Shown piece after piece: positions 31,377-42,600 of a DNA stretch of 64,000 nucleotides (the first letter of the stretch is position 1; the number at the start of each line of letters is the position of its first letter). This DNA comes from Dillenia suffruticosa. Taxonomy: Eukaryota; Streptophyta; Magnoliopsida; Dilleniales; Dilleniaceae. The DNA lies in the NCBI GenBank assembly GCA_033439265.1, contig JAVTVX010000013.1:4118501-4182500 (forward strand). Direction: 5' to 3'. Made by a program: the position numbers and the translations under genes. The notes under the pieces are model-generated. The model ran no database searches. It saw only the letters and a list, made by a program, of their open reading frames with translations, and was not told where the DNA came from.

Positions 31377-33119
31377 CAAAAGAGAACGTGTCAATAACAT
31401 TACCTCATCAATTTAAATCATCTAGCGTTATATAACGATTTTGCTGCATAATTCTGATTCTTCTGTGGTTGAGCGGAACCATATGTCAAAACAATATGTA
31501 AACAGACATTAAAATCTATGCCTGTCTAATGAAATGAAATTTCTTGAGTTTATTCCTGAAAAGTTTCATTATAGGTTATTTTTATACTGATCAAATAAGT
31601 TCTGTTCTATGACTAACCCATAAATATGCACATGAACGCACACGCGTGCACACACAATATTTAGGAAAATGCTACTTCTCACACTATTATGGTATGCTTT
31701 GCCCATTTTATTACATTTTTTAAATAAATTAAAGGCTAATTTAATTGCATATTCTTTTCATACTACGTGAGGAAAATCTCAATGGTAAAATGTAACATTC
31801 TTCACGCCATGCTATCTCTATGATTCTGATCAAACACGGAGCTCTTCTCCAAGCCTAGAATGAATTTTGTTGAGATTTTTTTTTTTTTTAATGAAAGACT
31901 ATTTGTGCTTATTTTGCACATTAATAATTGAGCTTGTCTTTGACTTTCATGTTGAAGTGTTACTTAGACGTGGGACTTCTCATTACTGTTAAAACAACCA
32001 AGAGACCAAACTCCTAAGCTTTTTTTGATCAGTGATCGAGTATTTTACCATCTTAATTGAAAATCTTGAATTTAAACTCTGTAAATAATAAAAAAGAATT
32101 TAAGAGAATTAATCTCCTAAAATAAGATTTATTATACTTGAATCGAATTAATTAGATAAAATATGGATACTAGGGATGAAAAAAATAAAAGAAAACAACT
32201 AAGAGTTTCATAATTTTTTTGGTGCATACTTTTATAATCGACAACTTCCCATAAAAAATGAAAAAGAAAAAAGAAACAACTAAGCCTTTTTGTCACGGAT
32301 TCAAGCGGGAATTTGGTGAAAGGGAAAGGAATCAATCATTTTGATAAAGGTTCGAGGGTAAACTTGGAAACTGAAAAAACTGGGACCACTCCCAGGGTTT
32401 CGGGGGAGTCTTTTGCCCTTGGCAATCTGCGGTGATGATGGTTGCAATTGTTTGATCGGCGGCGAGGAATCCGAGGCAACGATCGTTTTGAGGTAAGACT
32501 GATCATTCGCTTTTTGGGTTTCTCCCCCCTCCCCCCTTGGGGACAAATTTGGTAATAACACTCAGAAATTATGAGAATAGTCTATCCTATTTGGCAAGAT
32601 TTGGTGGGAATGTGGATTTCTTTCATAGCAATTCTTGAAAAATTTCACTAACTTCAGGGGGTGAACATCTTGGTTAGGAAGCCTTCGTATAAAATGCATA
32701 ATTTTTCCCACGTTATACAAGCAATTTTCTACGATCTACAATTTGCATGAATATTATGACTACCAATTATTTTATCATCCATCAGAAATGATGGCAGAGA
32801 TGACGATCCGGTCAGGATAATAATACTTGTGGGAACCCTGAAAAATAAGTATTGGAAATGGTTAATTCGTAAACATATATATATATAAGTGTCAATAGAA
32901 CTTATTCGATGCTTGGTCTGTCTTATTAGTCACAAGTAGTTAAAGCTGGATGACTGATGCAACATTTAAGTATTGAATGTTGTTAATCTTTAAAAGGTAC
33001 ACCAACAAAATTTCTTCGAAGCATGTTATTATATATATGTGTATATGATATGGGTCCCAATTTTTAGGGGACAAAATCAGGAAATTTCTAGGCCAAGGGT
33101 ACTACTCGTGCATCTTTGG
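31377..33119. other. Spacer downstream of NPF gene A
   Basis: AT-rich. A possible degraded SINE head lies at 32020-32165 (GATCAGTGATCGAG and TCTTGAATTTAAACTC). A less AT-rich patch at 32330-32560 has no recognised product. The final ~100 bases are NPF A 3' flank. Confidence 0.5.
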
Positions 33120-35617
33120 CTAGTGGAGGCAATGGCCCTCGTCCTCCGCATCTCTGTCAACAGGCCCATAATACCCACTGCATATGAGATAATAGAAGAT
33201 GTTGAGGATGCCTAAACCAGTTAGAATCCAATAGTAGTGGTCATAGTGAGCCTGGTTTATCATATCCCCTAGCCAACTGGTCTTCCCTCCAGTTTTAGTG
33301 GTAGCATCCACTATCTCCACCAAAGCACTCCCTAGCACGTTACCTACAGCCACTTCTAGTTGGTGAAGAGAAATTCCTATGCTAGACATGCTCTTAGGAA
33401 ACTGAGAGTAATAGAAGTTAATTTGCCCAATAGAGTTCAATCCCTCGGCCAAACCAAAAAGGCAGTGCTGTGGTATGAGCCACGCTGCTGACATGTCCAC
33501 TATAGCGGCTTTGCCTGTTTTGTTTGCCAATCCTTCACTGATTGCTCTTGCCCTTCGCATTCGCTCCACACATGCTGCCACTGTCGTGGCCATGCACGTG
33601 AAGACCAAACCTAGAGCCATTTGGTGTTTGATGGGAATTCCGTGCTTGTATTTTGTGTACTTTGCCATGAAGGGAACAATCAGTCGATCATATGTGCATA
33701 CCCATATTGTCATAGTCAAGACTATAAATACGTTGAAGGAGGCAGCTGGAACTTCAAAGTTTGTACCAGGGATGATCCTTCTGTCCATCGATCTAGCTTG
33801 TTTGTTTGGAAATGTGCGCTGAGTTGCAGCCACAGACATCATTATACAGGCTGACCAGATTGGGATGACTTTTATCAGTGCTTTGAGTTCTTCCACTTGT
33901 TGAACTGTGCACAGACCCCATGAGTCCCTAGCTGATCCATCAGGGTTCAAGTCTTGTGCTGAGTCTACGATAAGGCAAGCCCTGTTTAGGAACCTAAGGA
34001 CAGTGACAAGGTTAGTTTGATATTTTTGATATCTCATGGAGGTATGTTCAGAACCATCCATGCCATTCTTTATGAATTATGATCATCATTGGCGTACCCA
34101 ATGCATGTTGTGGTAGTAGTCAGGGTTAAATTATGTACCTTAATCTTTCTGTTGGTGCAGAAAACGCTGATTCATTTTCGCAAAGATAGTGACCATCAGA
34201 AATATTTGGTGGCAGGTGCAGGTGTTTTTTCCTCAAATACGCTGATATTACTTTGGCAAAACCAGTCAACAAGCTTTTCTTGGGCTGCTTTTTGACATAT
34301 AAATTAGAACCCACAAGGAAGGCGACAGTGGAGATGAGCATCAGAAGTACAGGAGCCCCAAAACCCCAACCCCACCCCAATTTTTCTTGAATCCAGACTA
34401 GAATGGTAACTGCAACACCGATTGCAATACCCACTGAAGCATAATACAAGTTCAAGAAACTTTGGATCCGCCTCTTGTTTGTGGGTTCTTGTGGCCTATC
34501 AATCTGATCTGCACCAAAGGCTATGGAGATTGCTCTAATGCCGCCTGATCCCAAGGACATCAATGCAAATGACAGAAATAGAGCCCCAAGCTGCATTGTT
34601 GTTCCGTGGTTGCAACTGTCTTTGATTATCAAATGGCAAAGTTTAGGCTGTAGTGGTTTCACGACGTCTGTTAGCCATAGTAATCCCATTCCCTGCAAGG
34701 AAAAATCAGTGTAAGAATTTCTTCTTTTGTCTGTGTGTGTGTGTTTTAAATTTACTTTTATTGGCGATCAGATTTATAGAATATCAAATGATGTCTTTGG
34801 ACTATCTCTGACCACAGTTCCCAAACCGCCTGACCCAGCAGTTCTGATTCTATGTTTAAAGGAGCTGGAACCTTTGCCATGGTTCAATGCTAGTTCTGTT
34901 TCCAGTTTGATTCTAGCTCTGTTCCTTTTTGTTTCTGGAACCTTCAACCCCTAATTGCGGTTTTAGTTCTGATTTTGGGGGAACTGTGGTCAAGGCTACT
35001 TTGGGCAGTTGCATATGCTCCAGTAGGAAAGAAAATAGGTGTTTGTGGTATAGAATTTTCATTATGTTGGTCCATAGTACGTAAACATGGTCTTGATGAC
35101 TTCAGTTTTAGGTCCGAGAGAAGTTTAAAAAATTGTTTCTGCATGTTGGTGTAGTTATTGCAATGCTTGAAGTTATGAAGCTGTGTACCAGTACGCTCAA
35201 GACAGATGCCGCTGCAATCACATTATAACGACCAAGGTAAGTATCTGAAATGAAAGCTCCCAAAGTTGGCAGGAAACTTGACACGCCACCCCAAAGGAAG
35301 AGGAGGCTAGATGCTCTTGCAAGGGTGTAGTTATACCGCTCAGTCATGTATGCCCACAAGTTGGCATGAGCGGCCACATCCGCAGTCCTCTCAAATGATT
35401 CATTTACTGCAACAAACAAAGGAAAAGAAAGGACACAGTCACCAAATAAGTCTATTTAAGTACTTTGTTGAGGCTATTGGTATTGAACAGATTTTCTTGG
35501 TGAAAGAGATGATGAGAGCTAGTGAAGCATACCAATGATGAAAGGAACGGTCCTGTAGCCACCCTTTCCAGCTGCAAACTGGGCTTCTACCTTAGGATCT
35601 AAGGACTTATTCTGCAT
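33120..35617 (-). CDS. NRT1/PTR family (NPF1-clade) transporter, gene A
   Basis: Exons: 35617-35533, 35406-35189, 34692-34139, 33993-33120. They total 1,731 nt, giving 576 residues. It is a proton-coupled POT/NPF carrier with 12 expected membrane helices. The TM1 motif ExxER (ESFER) is present, as are GGVSSFLPTLGAFISDTYLGR, GSGGIRAISIAFGADQ, FLNRACLI after the long central loop, WLIPQHCLFGLAEGLNSIGQINFYYSQFP and the C-terminal GHYD-like AHYDHYYWIL. The closest known plant clade is NPF1 (Arabidopsis NPF1.1/1.2, nitrate redistribution in phloem); substrate cannot be read from sequence. The segment after FPKSMSSIG reads ISLHQLEVAVGNVLG where relatives have SLFGLGMAVGNVLG, a local divergence of helix 11 without frame loss. 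It is arranged head-to-tail with gene B, with equal exon number and an exon 2 of identical length. Confidence 0.94.
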
Positions 35618-36599
35618 TTTTCCTGTAAAATGAACAAGGTTGGACAAAATGTTGTATTGAAGATGACTTATACGGAGGCACCTTTTAATGGATTTGGTCT
35701 AGATACTGTGATGGTGGTTTTTCTTCAACATTTGGATCAATACATTGTCCTCAATTAAGAGCTACATTATGATGAAATAAGCAATTTTTCATTCAAATTA
35801 TTATTATTATTATTATTCTTTTTTCATGAAAAAGCGTTCTTTTTTTCTCCATAGCCAAATTTCTTTAAATATCTTGTTGGCATGAAGTCTCTTCAAACAC
35901 ATGGCTAATGTTCTAGACATAGACCTAGACCTAGACCTAGACCTCATGTAGTGTGAGTATTTAAGGTATTAGGCAATGAAAACACCAAGTGCATACACTA
36001 ACCTTTTTCTCCAGGTCTATTAAGCCTAACATTGCCTTCGTGCGTATTTGCAGCATTGCTTCTGTTGGAGCCCTTTTCATTCCCTCTCTTCGCCATCTCC
36101 ACATGCCCACCCATCTTGTGTGACCCAAAAATATTGCTCCTCCTCCTCTTCCTCCTCTCTCTCTTTGCCTGCAATTGCCATGTATAATTTTTTTTTTAAA
36201 GAAAAAACTCCTCATGCTCCCTTTTTCTTCAAAAAAAAAAAAAAAAAGAAGAATGAAAAAAATACCTTGTACTAATTGCAAAATTGTAGTCCCACGAGTT
36301 CTGGGATCGTCAGAAAATCATCTTCTTTTTTTTTAGGGGGGGGGGAGTGGATTTATTGCTTAGGACATACTGTTCCAATTACAAACTGCATGGCCCAACT
36401 TACGTTAGACGGCCGTGTTCGGTGATTTTTTGTTTTACAGCTACTGAAAAATATATAAATTTGGAAAAGATTTGCTTCTCTATTCGTTATGATTATTGTT
36501 CTTCAAAACAAAACTTTGTTTAATTATTGTTACTGTGATCTTGACTGCATACGTCTATTTTTATGAATTTTTTGGTTGAAAATTGAGTACCTCTACTTT
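35618..36599. other. Upstream region of NPF gene A
   Basis: The region includes CT-rich stretches (36060-36170), an A-run at 36231-36247, a G-run at 36337-36345 and a short AGACCT hexamer run at 35920-35944. No TATA element could be assigned with confidence. No other gene is seen. Confidence 0.5.
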
Positions 36600-36990
36600 A
36601 TTTCCTCGCAATTAAGTCCTTGATAATTTCTTTTTTTTCTTTTTTCTTGAGAGCCCCTTGACATGGTGTTAACAAAAGTTGAATGTAACGTGCTGCCACA
36701 TGTTATCAATTTTAAATTTAGTAAATGTTACGTGGGATGATACATCATTCTAGATTTTATTTAATTAAGTTGAAATTAAATTTAGTTAAAATTATATAAT
36801 TGTGATAATTTTATTCTTTTGTTTTTTCATATTATGAGTATAATAAAACACAATAAAATAAATTGAGACAATCTGAAATATGAGGACCTTAGCATTTTTA
36901 TTTATAGCATTAAGCTATGCCGTACAAGCCACTTCCATTAACACCATTAACAAATGCCTGTTGCCAGGGACTTGTTTGAATAAAAAAAGT
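36600..36990 (+). mobile_element. Non-autonomous DNA-element-like repeat, copy 1
   Basis: This is collinear with 49015-49345. Shared blocks are CATGTTATCAATTTT, GTGGGATGATACATCATT, AAGTTGAAATTAAATTTAGTTAAAATTATATAATTGTGATAATTTTAT-type sequence, TATGAGGACC.TAGCAT and CATTAACACCATTAACAAATG. The left end has GCAATTAAGTCC, and the right end in reverse complement has CAAACAAGTCCC, suggesting short terminal inverted repeats. No coding capacity. The family name is unknown to me. Confidence 0.65.
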
Positions 36991-37399
36991 TGAGCCATTT
37001 AATCAAAATTTGTACCAAATACAGGTCCTACGAGTGTTATTATTATTTATTTTCTCAACTAAAAATGGTAAAATGGTATTTTAGAAATAAGGTAGTTAAA
37101 AACTATAAACTCTTGTATAGTTTATTTACAAATTCTATTTTCTTTTTACTAATATGAAAATCTATAATTTTTATGGTGCTAGAAATGAATTTTATTTTAT
37201 TTTATTTTATTTTATTTTCCTCGAAAAGATACAAGAAAGGCCGAGGTAAAATTTCCTGTATTTTTAAGGATGGGTTGTAAAAACTAAAATATACGGTTAA
37301 CATAATAATTTTACGTTTTACCTAAAAAGCCAGCTATTTACAATTCAAACCCGGTCGAATCCCCAAATGCAGACTTAAAACTGTGCCGTTTCAGTTGCG

Positions 37400-37917
37400 T
37401 CATTGCATAGAACCTACGAGGGCAAATTCGGAAACAAAAGAAACCCTCCCTACGCTGCTCTTTAAAAAATTGACCAACGGAAAATGGAGATTCACCGGCG
37501 ACGATGTGCAATCGCCGGCGAACGTCACCGGAAAGTCGGAGCGAAAGCTTCGGAAACACCTAATAGAATCGTTTTTTCGCCTGTGGCAGGATATCGTACG
37601 GACACTTCTTGATCGTCTTCGTCGAAATTCGTTAGGGTCCCTTCTGGTATCACATCTTTGATCGCTATCGGAGCCATTTGATTAATCAATCAGATGGCGG
37701 AGAGTCTGGAAAGTGCAATTAGTGATTTTTGATTCTAGGGTTTAGTTTACGGTTTTCTGAATTTGATTAGTTGTATTTGAGAGAGAGTTTTAGGTCCCTG
37801 CCCTAATTGGACCGCTCTTCACATCAGTTGATTAATCTTGTGAATTTCTTTTTGTAGGTTCATGCGGAACGAGTCAATTCAGAATTTTCAGAATCTGAGA
37901 TGGGGTTTCAAGAGGTT
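37400..37917 (+). other. Possible first exons of an unidentified plus-strand gene
   Basis: The stretch rises sharply in GC with a CGG/CGA-rich segment (37490-37560), as is typical around a plant 5' leader and start. Good donors follow at CTTCTG|GTATCA (37647/37648) and CAAGAG|GTTAGC (37915/37916), with an acceptor TTTTTGTAG at 37850-37858. One frame stays open through the join (SLGSLL then VHAERVNSEFSESEMGFQE). No start codon is clearly favoured and I do not recognise the product. It could be a lone decayed 5' end; a later plus-strand exon-like segment at 46889-47004 does not join to it in phase. Confidence 0.35.
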
Positions 37918-38539
37918 AGCATTTCACTTTCTTCTTTTTCTTTGTTTGTCGATATGTATTTGCGGGGTGTAAGTAGATGACTTCTTCTTGTGATGGGTGT
38001 TAGATTTTAGAAGGGATATGCTTTTGTATATCTGTTTGTTTGGCTGGATTCTCTTGTTGAATTAGTCATTTATTGTCTAAGTAGTTGTTTGGGGAGAAAT
38101 AATGTAGGATAATTTGGTTTATTATCAAAGGTTATTTCCTATTTTTTTGGCTTTAGTGGAATCTATAATTCGGTGGATCGAATCTTGTATGCTGATAAGA
38201 CATGAAATTGTCAGGGCAGAATTAATCTGCATGTACAAAATTAAAAATGTGACTTCAAATTGTAAGGCATTCCATTGATTTTATAATGGTAGGCTTTCTC
38301 ACATGTAGAATGCAGGATGCTTTCCCTGATATATGGCACACAGCTCATTTGACTTGGGCCCAACCAAATATGAGTCATATACATGGCAAAAACTTTTATT
38401 ACATTCTTATCTATGAAGCTTAATCTTATCCTCTCTGCCCTTTTTCATGGGAATCCAAGAATATGGAGAGAGTGTAACATCTATGCTGCAATTATAGTCG
38501 TGTACATTAATAAGCACCATAGTAAATACTATCGTTGCA

Positions 38540-41500
38540 TTACATAGAATTAGCAATGGTAATGGGAGACATAGAGATCACCTCATTCATATCTTCTTCT
38601 TTGGTGCTGTTACCTTCATCCCAAACTGTTCTTTCTTCTGGTCCATATATCCAACTACATAATAGATAGTAGAAGAAATTAACAACACTCAGAAGGGAAA
38701 GTATCCAATAATAGTAGTCATAGTGGCCCCTGTTGAGGTTATTTGCAACCCAACTGTCCTTGCCTTCAGCTTTAGTGACGCTATTTATGGTATCCACAAT
38801 AACACTCCCCATCAAGTTACCAATAGCCATTCCTAATGTAAAAAGAGCCACTCCAATGCTAGCCATGCTCCTAGGAAACTGAGCATAATAGAAGTTTATT
38901 TGCCCAATTGCATTAAATCCTTCAGCTAGACCAAACAAGCAGTGTTGTGGTATCAGCCACATTGCTGACATGTTAACTATTGCCTCTTTTTGGTCTCTCA
39001 AACCTTCATTGATTGCTCTGGCCCTTCGGATGCTCTCCACCCATCCTGCTACTGCAGTGGCAATACATGAGATGACCAGGCCAATACCCATCTGCGTCTT
39101 TAGGCTAAGTCCACGTTTGTGCCTTGTAAACCTTGCCATCAAGGGAACAACTACTCGGTCATAGAAACCCACCCATATTGTCAAAGTGAGGATTGCAAAA
39201 ACACCAAAGGAGGCAGCTGGAATTTTAAATTTGGAAGTGAGATGCCTGTCCATCGTCTTTGCCTGGAGCACAGGAAATGAGTATTGGCTGATTGTCACAG
39301 CAATCATTATGCCTGAGGACCAGATAGGGATGACTTTTAGTAATGCTTTAAGTGCTTCCACTTGCTGAACAGTGCAGAGATTCCATGGTTCTTTAGCTGA
39401 TCCATCAGAGTTCAAGTCTGATTCTGAGTTTTTGATGATGCACGCTTTATTAAGAAACCTAAGGACAGTTAGAAATTTAATAAGAATTTATGCAAATAAT
39501 TGTTAGAATAGGATTCTTGTTGCGCATGGAGGGTGAGCATCTCATTTAAGTTATTAGAAAATATATCTCTAATGCTTTACAAGAAAGACATCTTAATGGC
39601 TACTGTATCGACAACTAGCAATCATGAATTCATAATTTAAGATTCATAGTGCACTTTTTAAACCTCCACTCCTTTTGTAGGAAGTCTGGTAACGTGATGG
39701 GCTTGGATCAAACACATGCCATGGCTCCTCGGGAGACTGTTTGGATTGGTTCAGTGGTTAACACTGAGGCGGATTCAGGTACACTACACATGTGACATTG
39801 TGGTATCAGTTATTTCAACCCAAACTGCTAAGTAGATTAATTATGGATAGTAAGGGCCTGAACTGATAAATCATGAATGAGGATAAATGTATTAGGCCAA
39901 GACCACCAATTCATTTTCCATTGCAAAGAGAATTGGGTACTATTGGTTTAAATGGGTTTGGCTTAAATTGATTTAACCATGAAGTGCATGGAACTTTGAG
40001 ACCTGGTGTTATCCGTTTGGCCTAAGCAATACATAATATGGGGATGATTATAAAAATACCTTAATCTTTCTGTTGGCGTAACAAGCTTTGAACCCTTGGT
40101 ATGATGATACCACCCATCAGAGTTCTTTGGTGGCACGGCTAGGTGTTTGTTCTTGAAAGATGCTGCTATTACTTGTGCAAAACCAGTTAACAAGCTCTTG
40201 TTTGCCTTCACTTTAACATATAAAGGAGCACCCAACAAGAAGAAAACTGTGGATAAAAACATCAATCCTACAGGAACTCCAAAACCCACAACCCAGCCGA
40301 ATTCATCTTGAATGTAAACTATAAATGTAACTGAGATTATGATTGAAACTCCAACTGAAGCATAGTACCAATTAAAGAAACTCTGTAAGATCCTTGCATT
40401 CTTGGGGTTATCAGGCCTGTCAAATTGATCTGCACCAAAGGCTAAGGAGCAAGGCCTTATGCCACCAGCACCAATGGACATGAGCACAAATGATGAAAAA
40501 AGAAGTCCAAGCTGGGCTCCTGTTGCAGGTTTACATTTTTCCTTAAAAATATTGCATTCCGGAGGTTGTGCTTGTTTAAGTATTGAAGTTAGCCATAATA
40601 CCACCATTCCCTGTGAGAAAATAATTTCTAAGTTTTCTAGTTGTTAAAGAAAAAATTTTTATATATACAAAATATGATCATATCTTGGAAGGTGTTTGTC
40701 TCATTTACAATTATTTTGTGCATGTGTGATCATAGTGCATGAATTTCATGGCAATTCTCTTTTTTACATAAAGGAAGAAATATTAGTATGGGTAGTTAAG
40801 TGAAAATATTGATATATGTTTGTAAAGATTGAAACATAATATGGGAAACATTATTGATGTCAAAGACAGGTCTGAAATAAGTAAAAAGCCATACTGTTAC
40901 AACATTTTTTTTAGCGCAAACCAGAAGTCTTTCCATGTTCAAAGAATCATGATTTATTTTGATTCAGATTATTTAAGGTAGCTGACCTGATCAACATTGA
41001 CATTCGCAAGAAGCTTACTTTGCATTGTAATCTAAGCCATGGTTATTCTTCCCTCTCCAACATCATGCATTCCTATGCGTGCTGTTTACTTATGTATTTT
41101 GTCTTCATGTGGCATAAATATGACATACTTTGGCAGATGCATCTAATGTGCATTGTAGAAATATTTAAATGTTTAAAGTAATTAAGTTGCTTACTATTAA
41201 GGTCACAACGGTTCCCATTGAAATCACACGAAAACGGCCCAAGTAGGAATCTGAAAGGAAAGCTCCTATGATGGGCATGAAGTTTGATATGGCTCCCCAC
41301 AAGAACAAAACGCTTGCTCCATTTGCACTATCCAGGTGATATTCATACATTAAGTACAAGATCATATTTGCGTGGAGCCCAATGCTTGCAACCTTTTCAA
41401 ATGTCTCATTTGCTGCACATTGAGAAAGAACAAATTAAAGAATATACCATGCAAAGTAAACATTAGCCTTTTTGGCGTTTATGATATTTAGGTTTTGTTG

Positions 41501-42514
41501 GAGTGATTTCTGTCCTTAGAGATTTTACAACAACAACGACAACAACCTGGATCTTAATCCCAAATTTTGGGATCGGTCATTTGAGAGACAAATATTAGGG
41601 AGATGAAAAAAAAAAATATATATATATATATAGTTAAATTTTTAAAACAAAAATATAGAAAATAACGCTTAAAAAAAAGAGTGATAATTTAATTTGTTTG
41701 AATTCTCCTACACCATTCATTTCTATCTAAAACCATATTTTTAACTAAACGCTTAACTATCATGTTTTCATGAATAACTTGTATTTAAGTTTTCAACGGT
41801 CTACACTTACGTTTCACTAAATCTCCTATATTTAACTTCTCGGTTCTCTTAACTAGTGCGTCCTTGGGTTTTTGTTGCACATGTCCAAACCATCTCATGC
41901 GATACTCTCGCATATTATTCACAATTGAACTAACTCCCAACTTATTATAAATCTCTTCATTTCTAATTCTATTTTTTTTTTAGTTTTGTCACACATCCAC
42001 CTAAATATTCTCATATACCTATAACTATTTATACTTTTGTTGTTGTTTAATGGCCTAACACTCGGTGTCATACAATAGTGCAAATCTTACTGCAATTCTA
42101 TATAACTTTCTTCTCAAATGCAATAATATTGTGCGATTGCAAAGAACTTCATTTCATCATGCGATCGTTCTATGAAACTTTCCTTAGAGATTTTCGAATA
42201 AGATTAAGAATTTCACTTCACTTTATCTTGGGAAGTTGTTTATTATAGCACATAATAACTAATTAGGGAGCTAGCAAGTGAAAATAAAGAACAAACTGTG
42301 AAATTTCAGAATAATTTTATGATAGAAGGCAGGCAGAGATGAAGGAGATCTGTTGTACAATTTAAAACCTGCCTGATGACCAAATGATATACATTAAACT
42401 AATGTGTTACTGAAGCGTACCTATTATAAATGGCATGGTTCTCATGCCACCTCTTCTGATTGAAACTCGTTCAAGTTGCTTCATTGTTGGCTTTTGATCT
42501 GAAGCTATCTCCAT
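38540..42514 (-). CDS. NRT1/PTR family (NPF1-clade) transporter, gene B
   Basis: Exons: 42514-42421, 41412-41195, 40610-40060, 39458-38540. They total 1,782 nt, giving 593 residues. The protein starts MEIASDQKPTMKQLERVSIRR and enters TM1 with TMPFIIANETFEK (ExxEK proton-coupling motif). Further marks are LFLWGAISNFMPIIGAFLSD, SIGAGGIRPCSLAFGADQFD, RYFLNKACII-type start of exon 4, WLIPQHCLFGLAEGFNAIGQINFYYAQFP and GHYDYYYWIL. It is a proton-coupled NPF1-type carrier, a tandem duplicate of gene A. It matches NPF1.2-like proteins better than gene A does, since it keeps SIGVALFTLGMAIGNLMG intact. Intron 1 carries an RTE LINE remnant. Exon 4 is the source-like relative of the two broken copies inside the ROP intron. 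Confidence 0.95.
41525..42240 (-). mobile_element. RTE-type LINE 3' fragment in intron 1 of NPF gene B
   Basis: On the minus strand, frames encode AVRFALLYDTEC(stop)AIKQQ and NEEIYNKLGVSSIVNNMREYRMRWFGHVQQKPKDA. These are the end of an RTE-class reverse-transcriptase ORF; intact relatives read LYGTECWAVK and MRENRLRWFGHV. A TTG/TCG-repeat tail closes it at about 41529-41550. It is 5'-truncated with stops and shifts in the frame, hence an old remnant. It lies in the same orientation as the host gene. Confidence 0.88.
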
Positions 42515-42592
42515 CTTACCTCTGCTGTGAATCAGCTTCAATCTATTCCACAAAAGAAGAGATCCACACCAGTGGAAAAGAGGAGAGTCATG

Positions 42593-42600
42593 CTTATATA
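42593..42600 (-). promoter_or_regulatory. TATA box of NPF gene B
   Basis: The sequence reads CCTATATAAGCA on the minus strand, about 80 nt upstream of the ATG at 42512-42514. Spacing suits a short 5' leader. Confidence 0.65.

Noticed and set aside
33475-33854. Antisense open frames opposite NPF gene A exon 4
   Set aside because: They are mirror frames of a conserved coding exon; no independent start context, splice structure or family match.
41529-41560. ACAACAACAACGACAACAACC run considered as a simple microsatellite
   Set aside because: It is contiguous with reverse-transcriptase-derived sequence and is better explained as the TTG-type tail of an RTE LINE.
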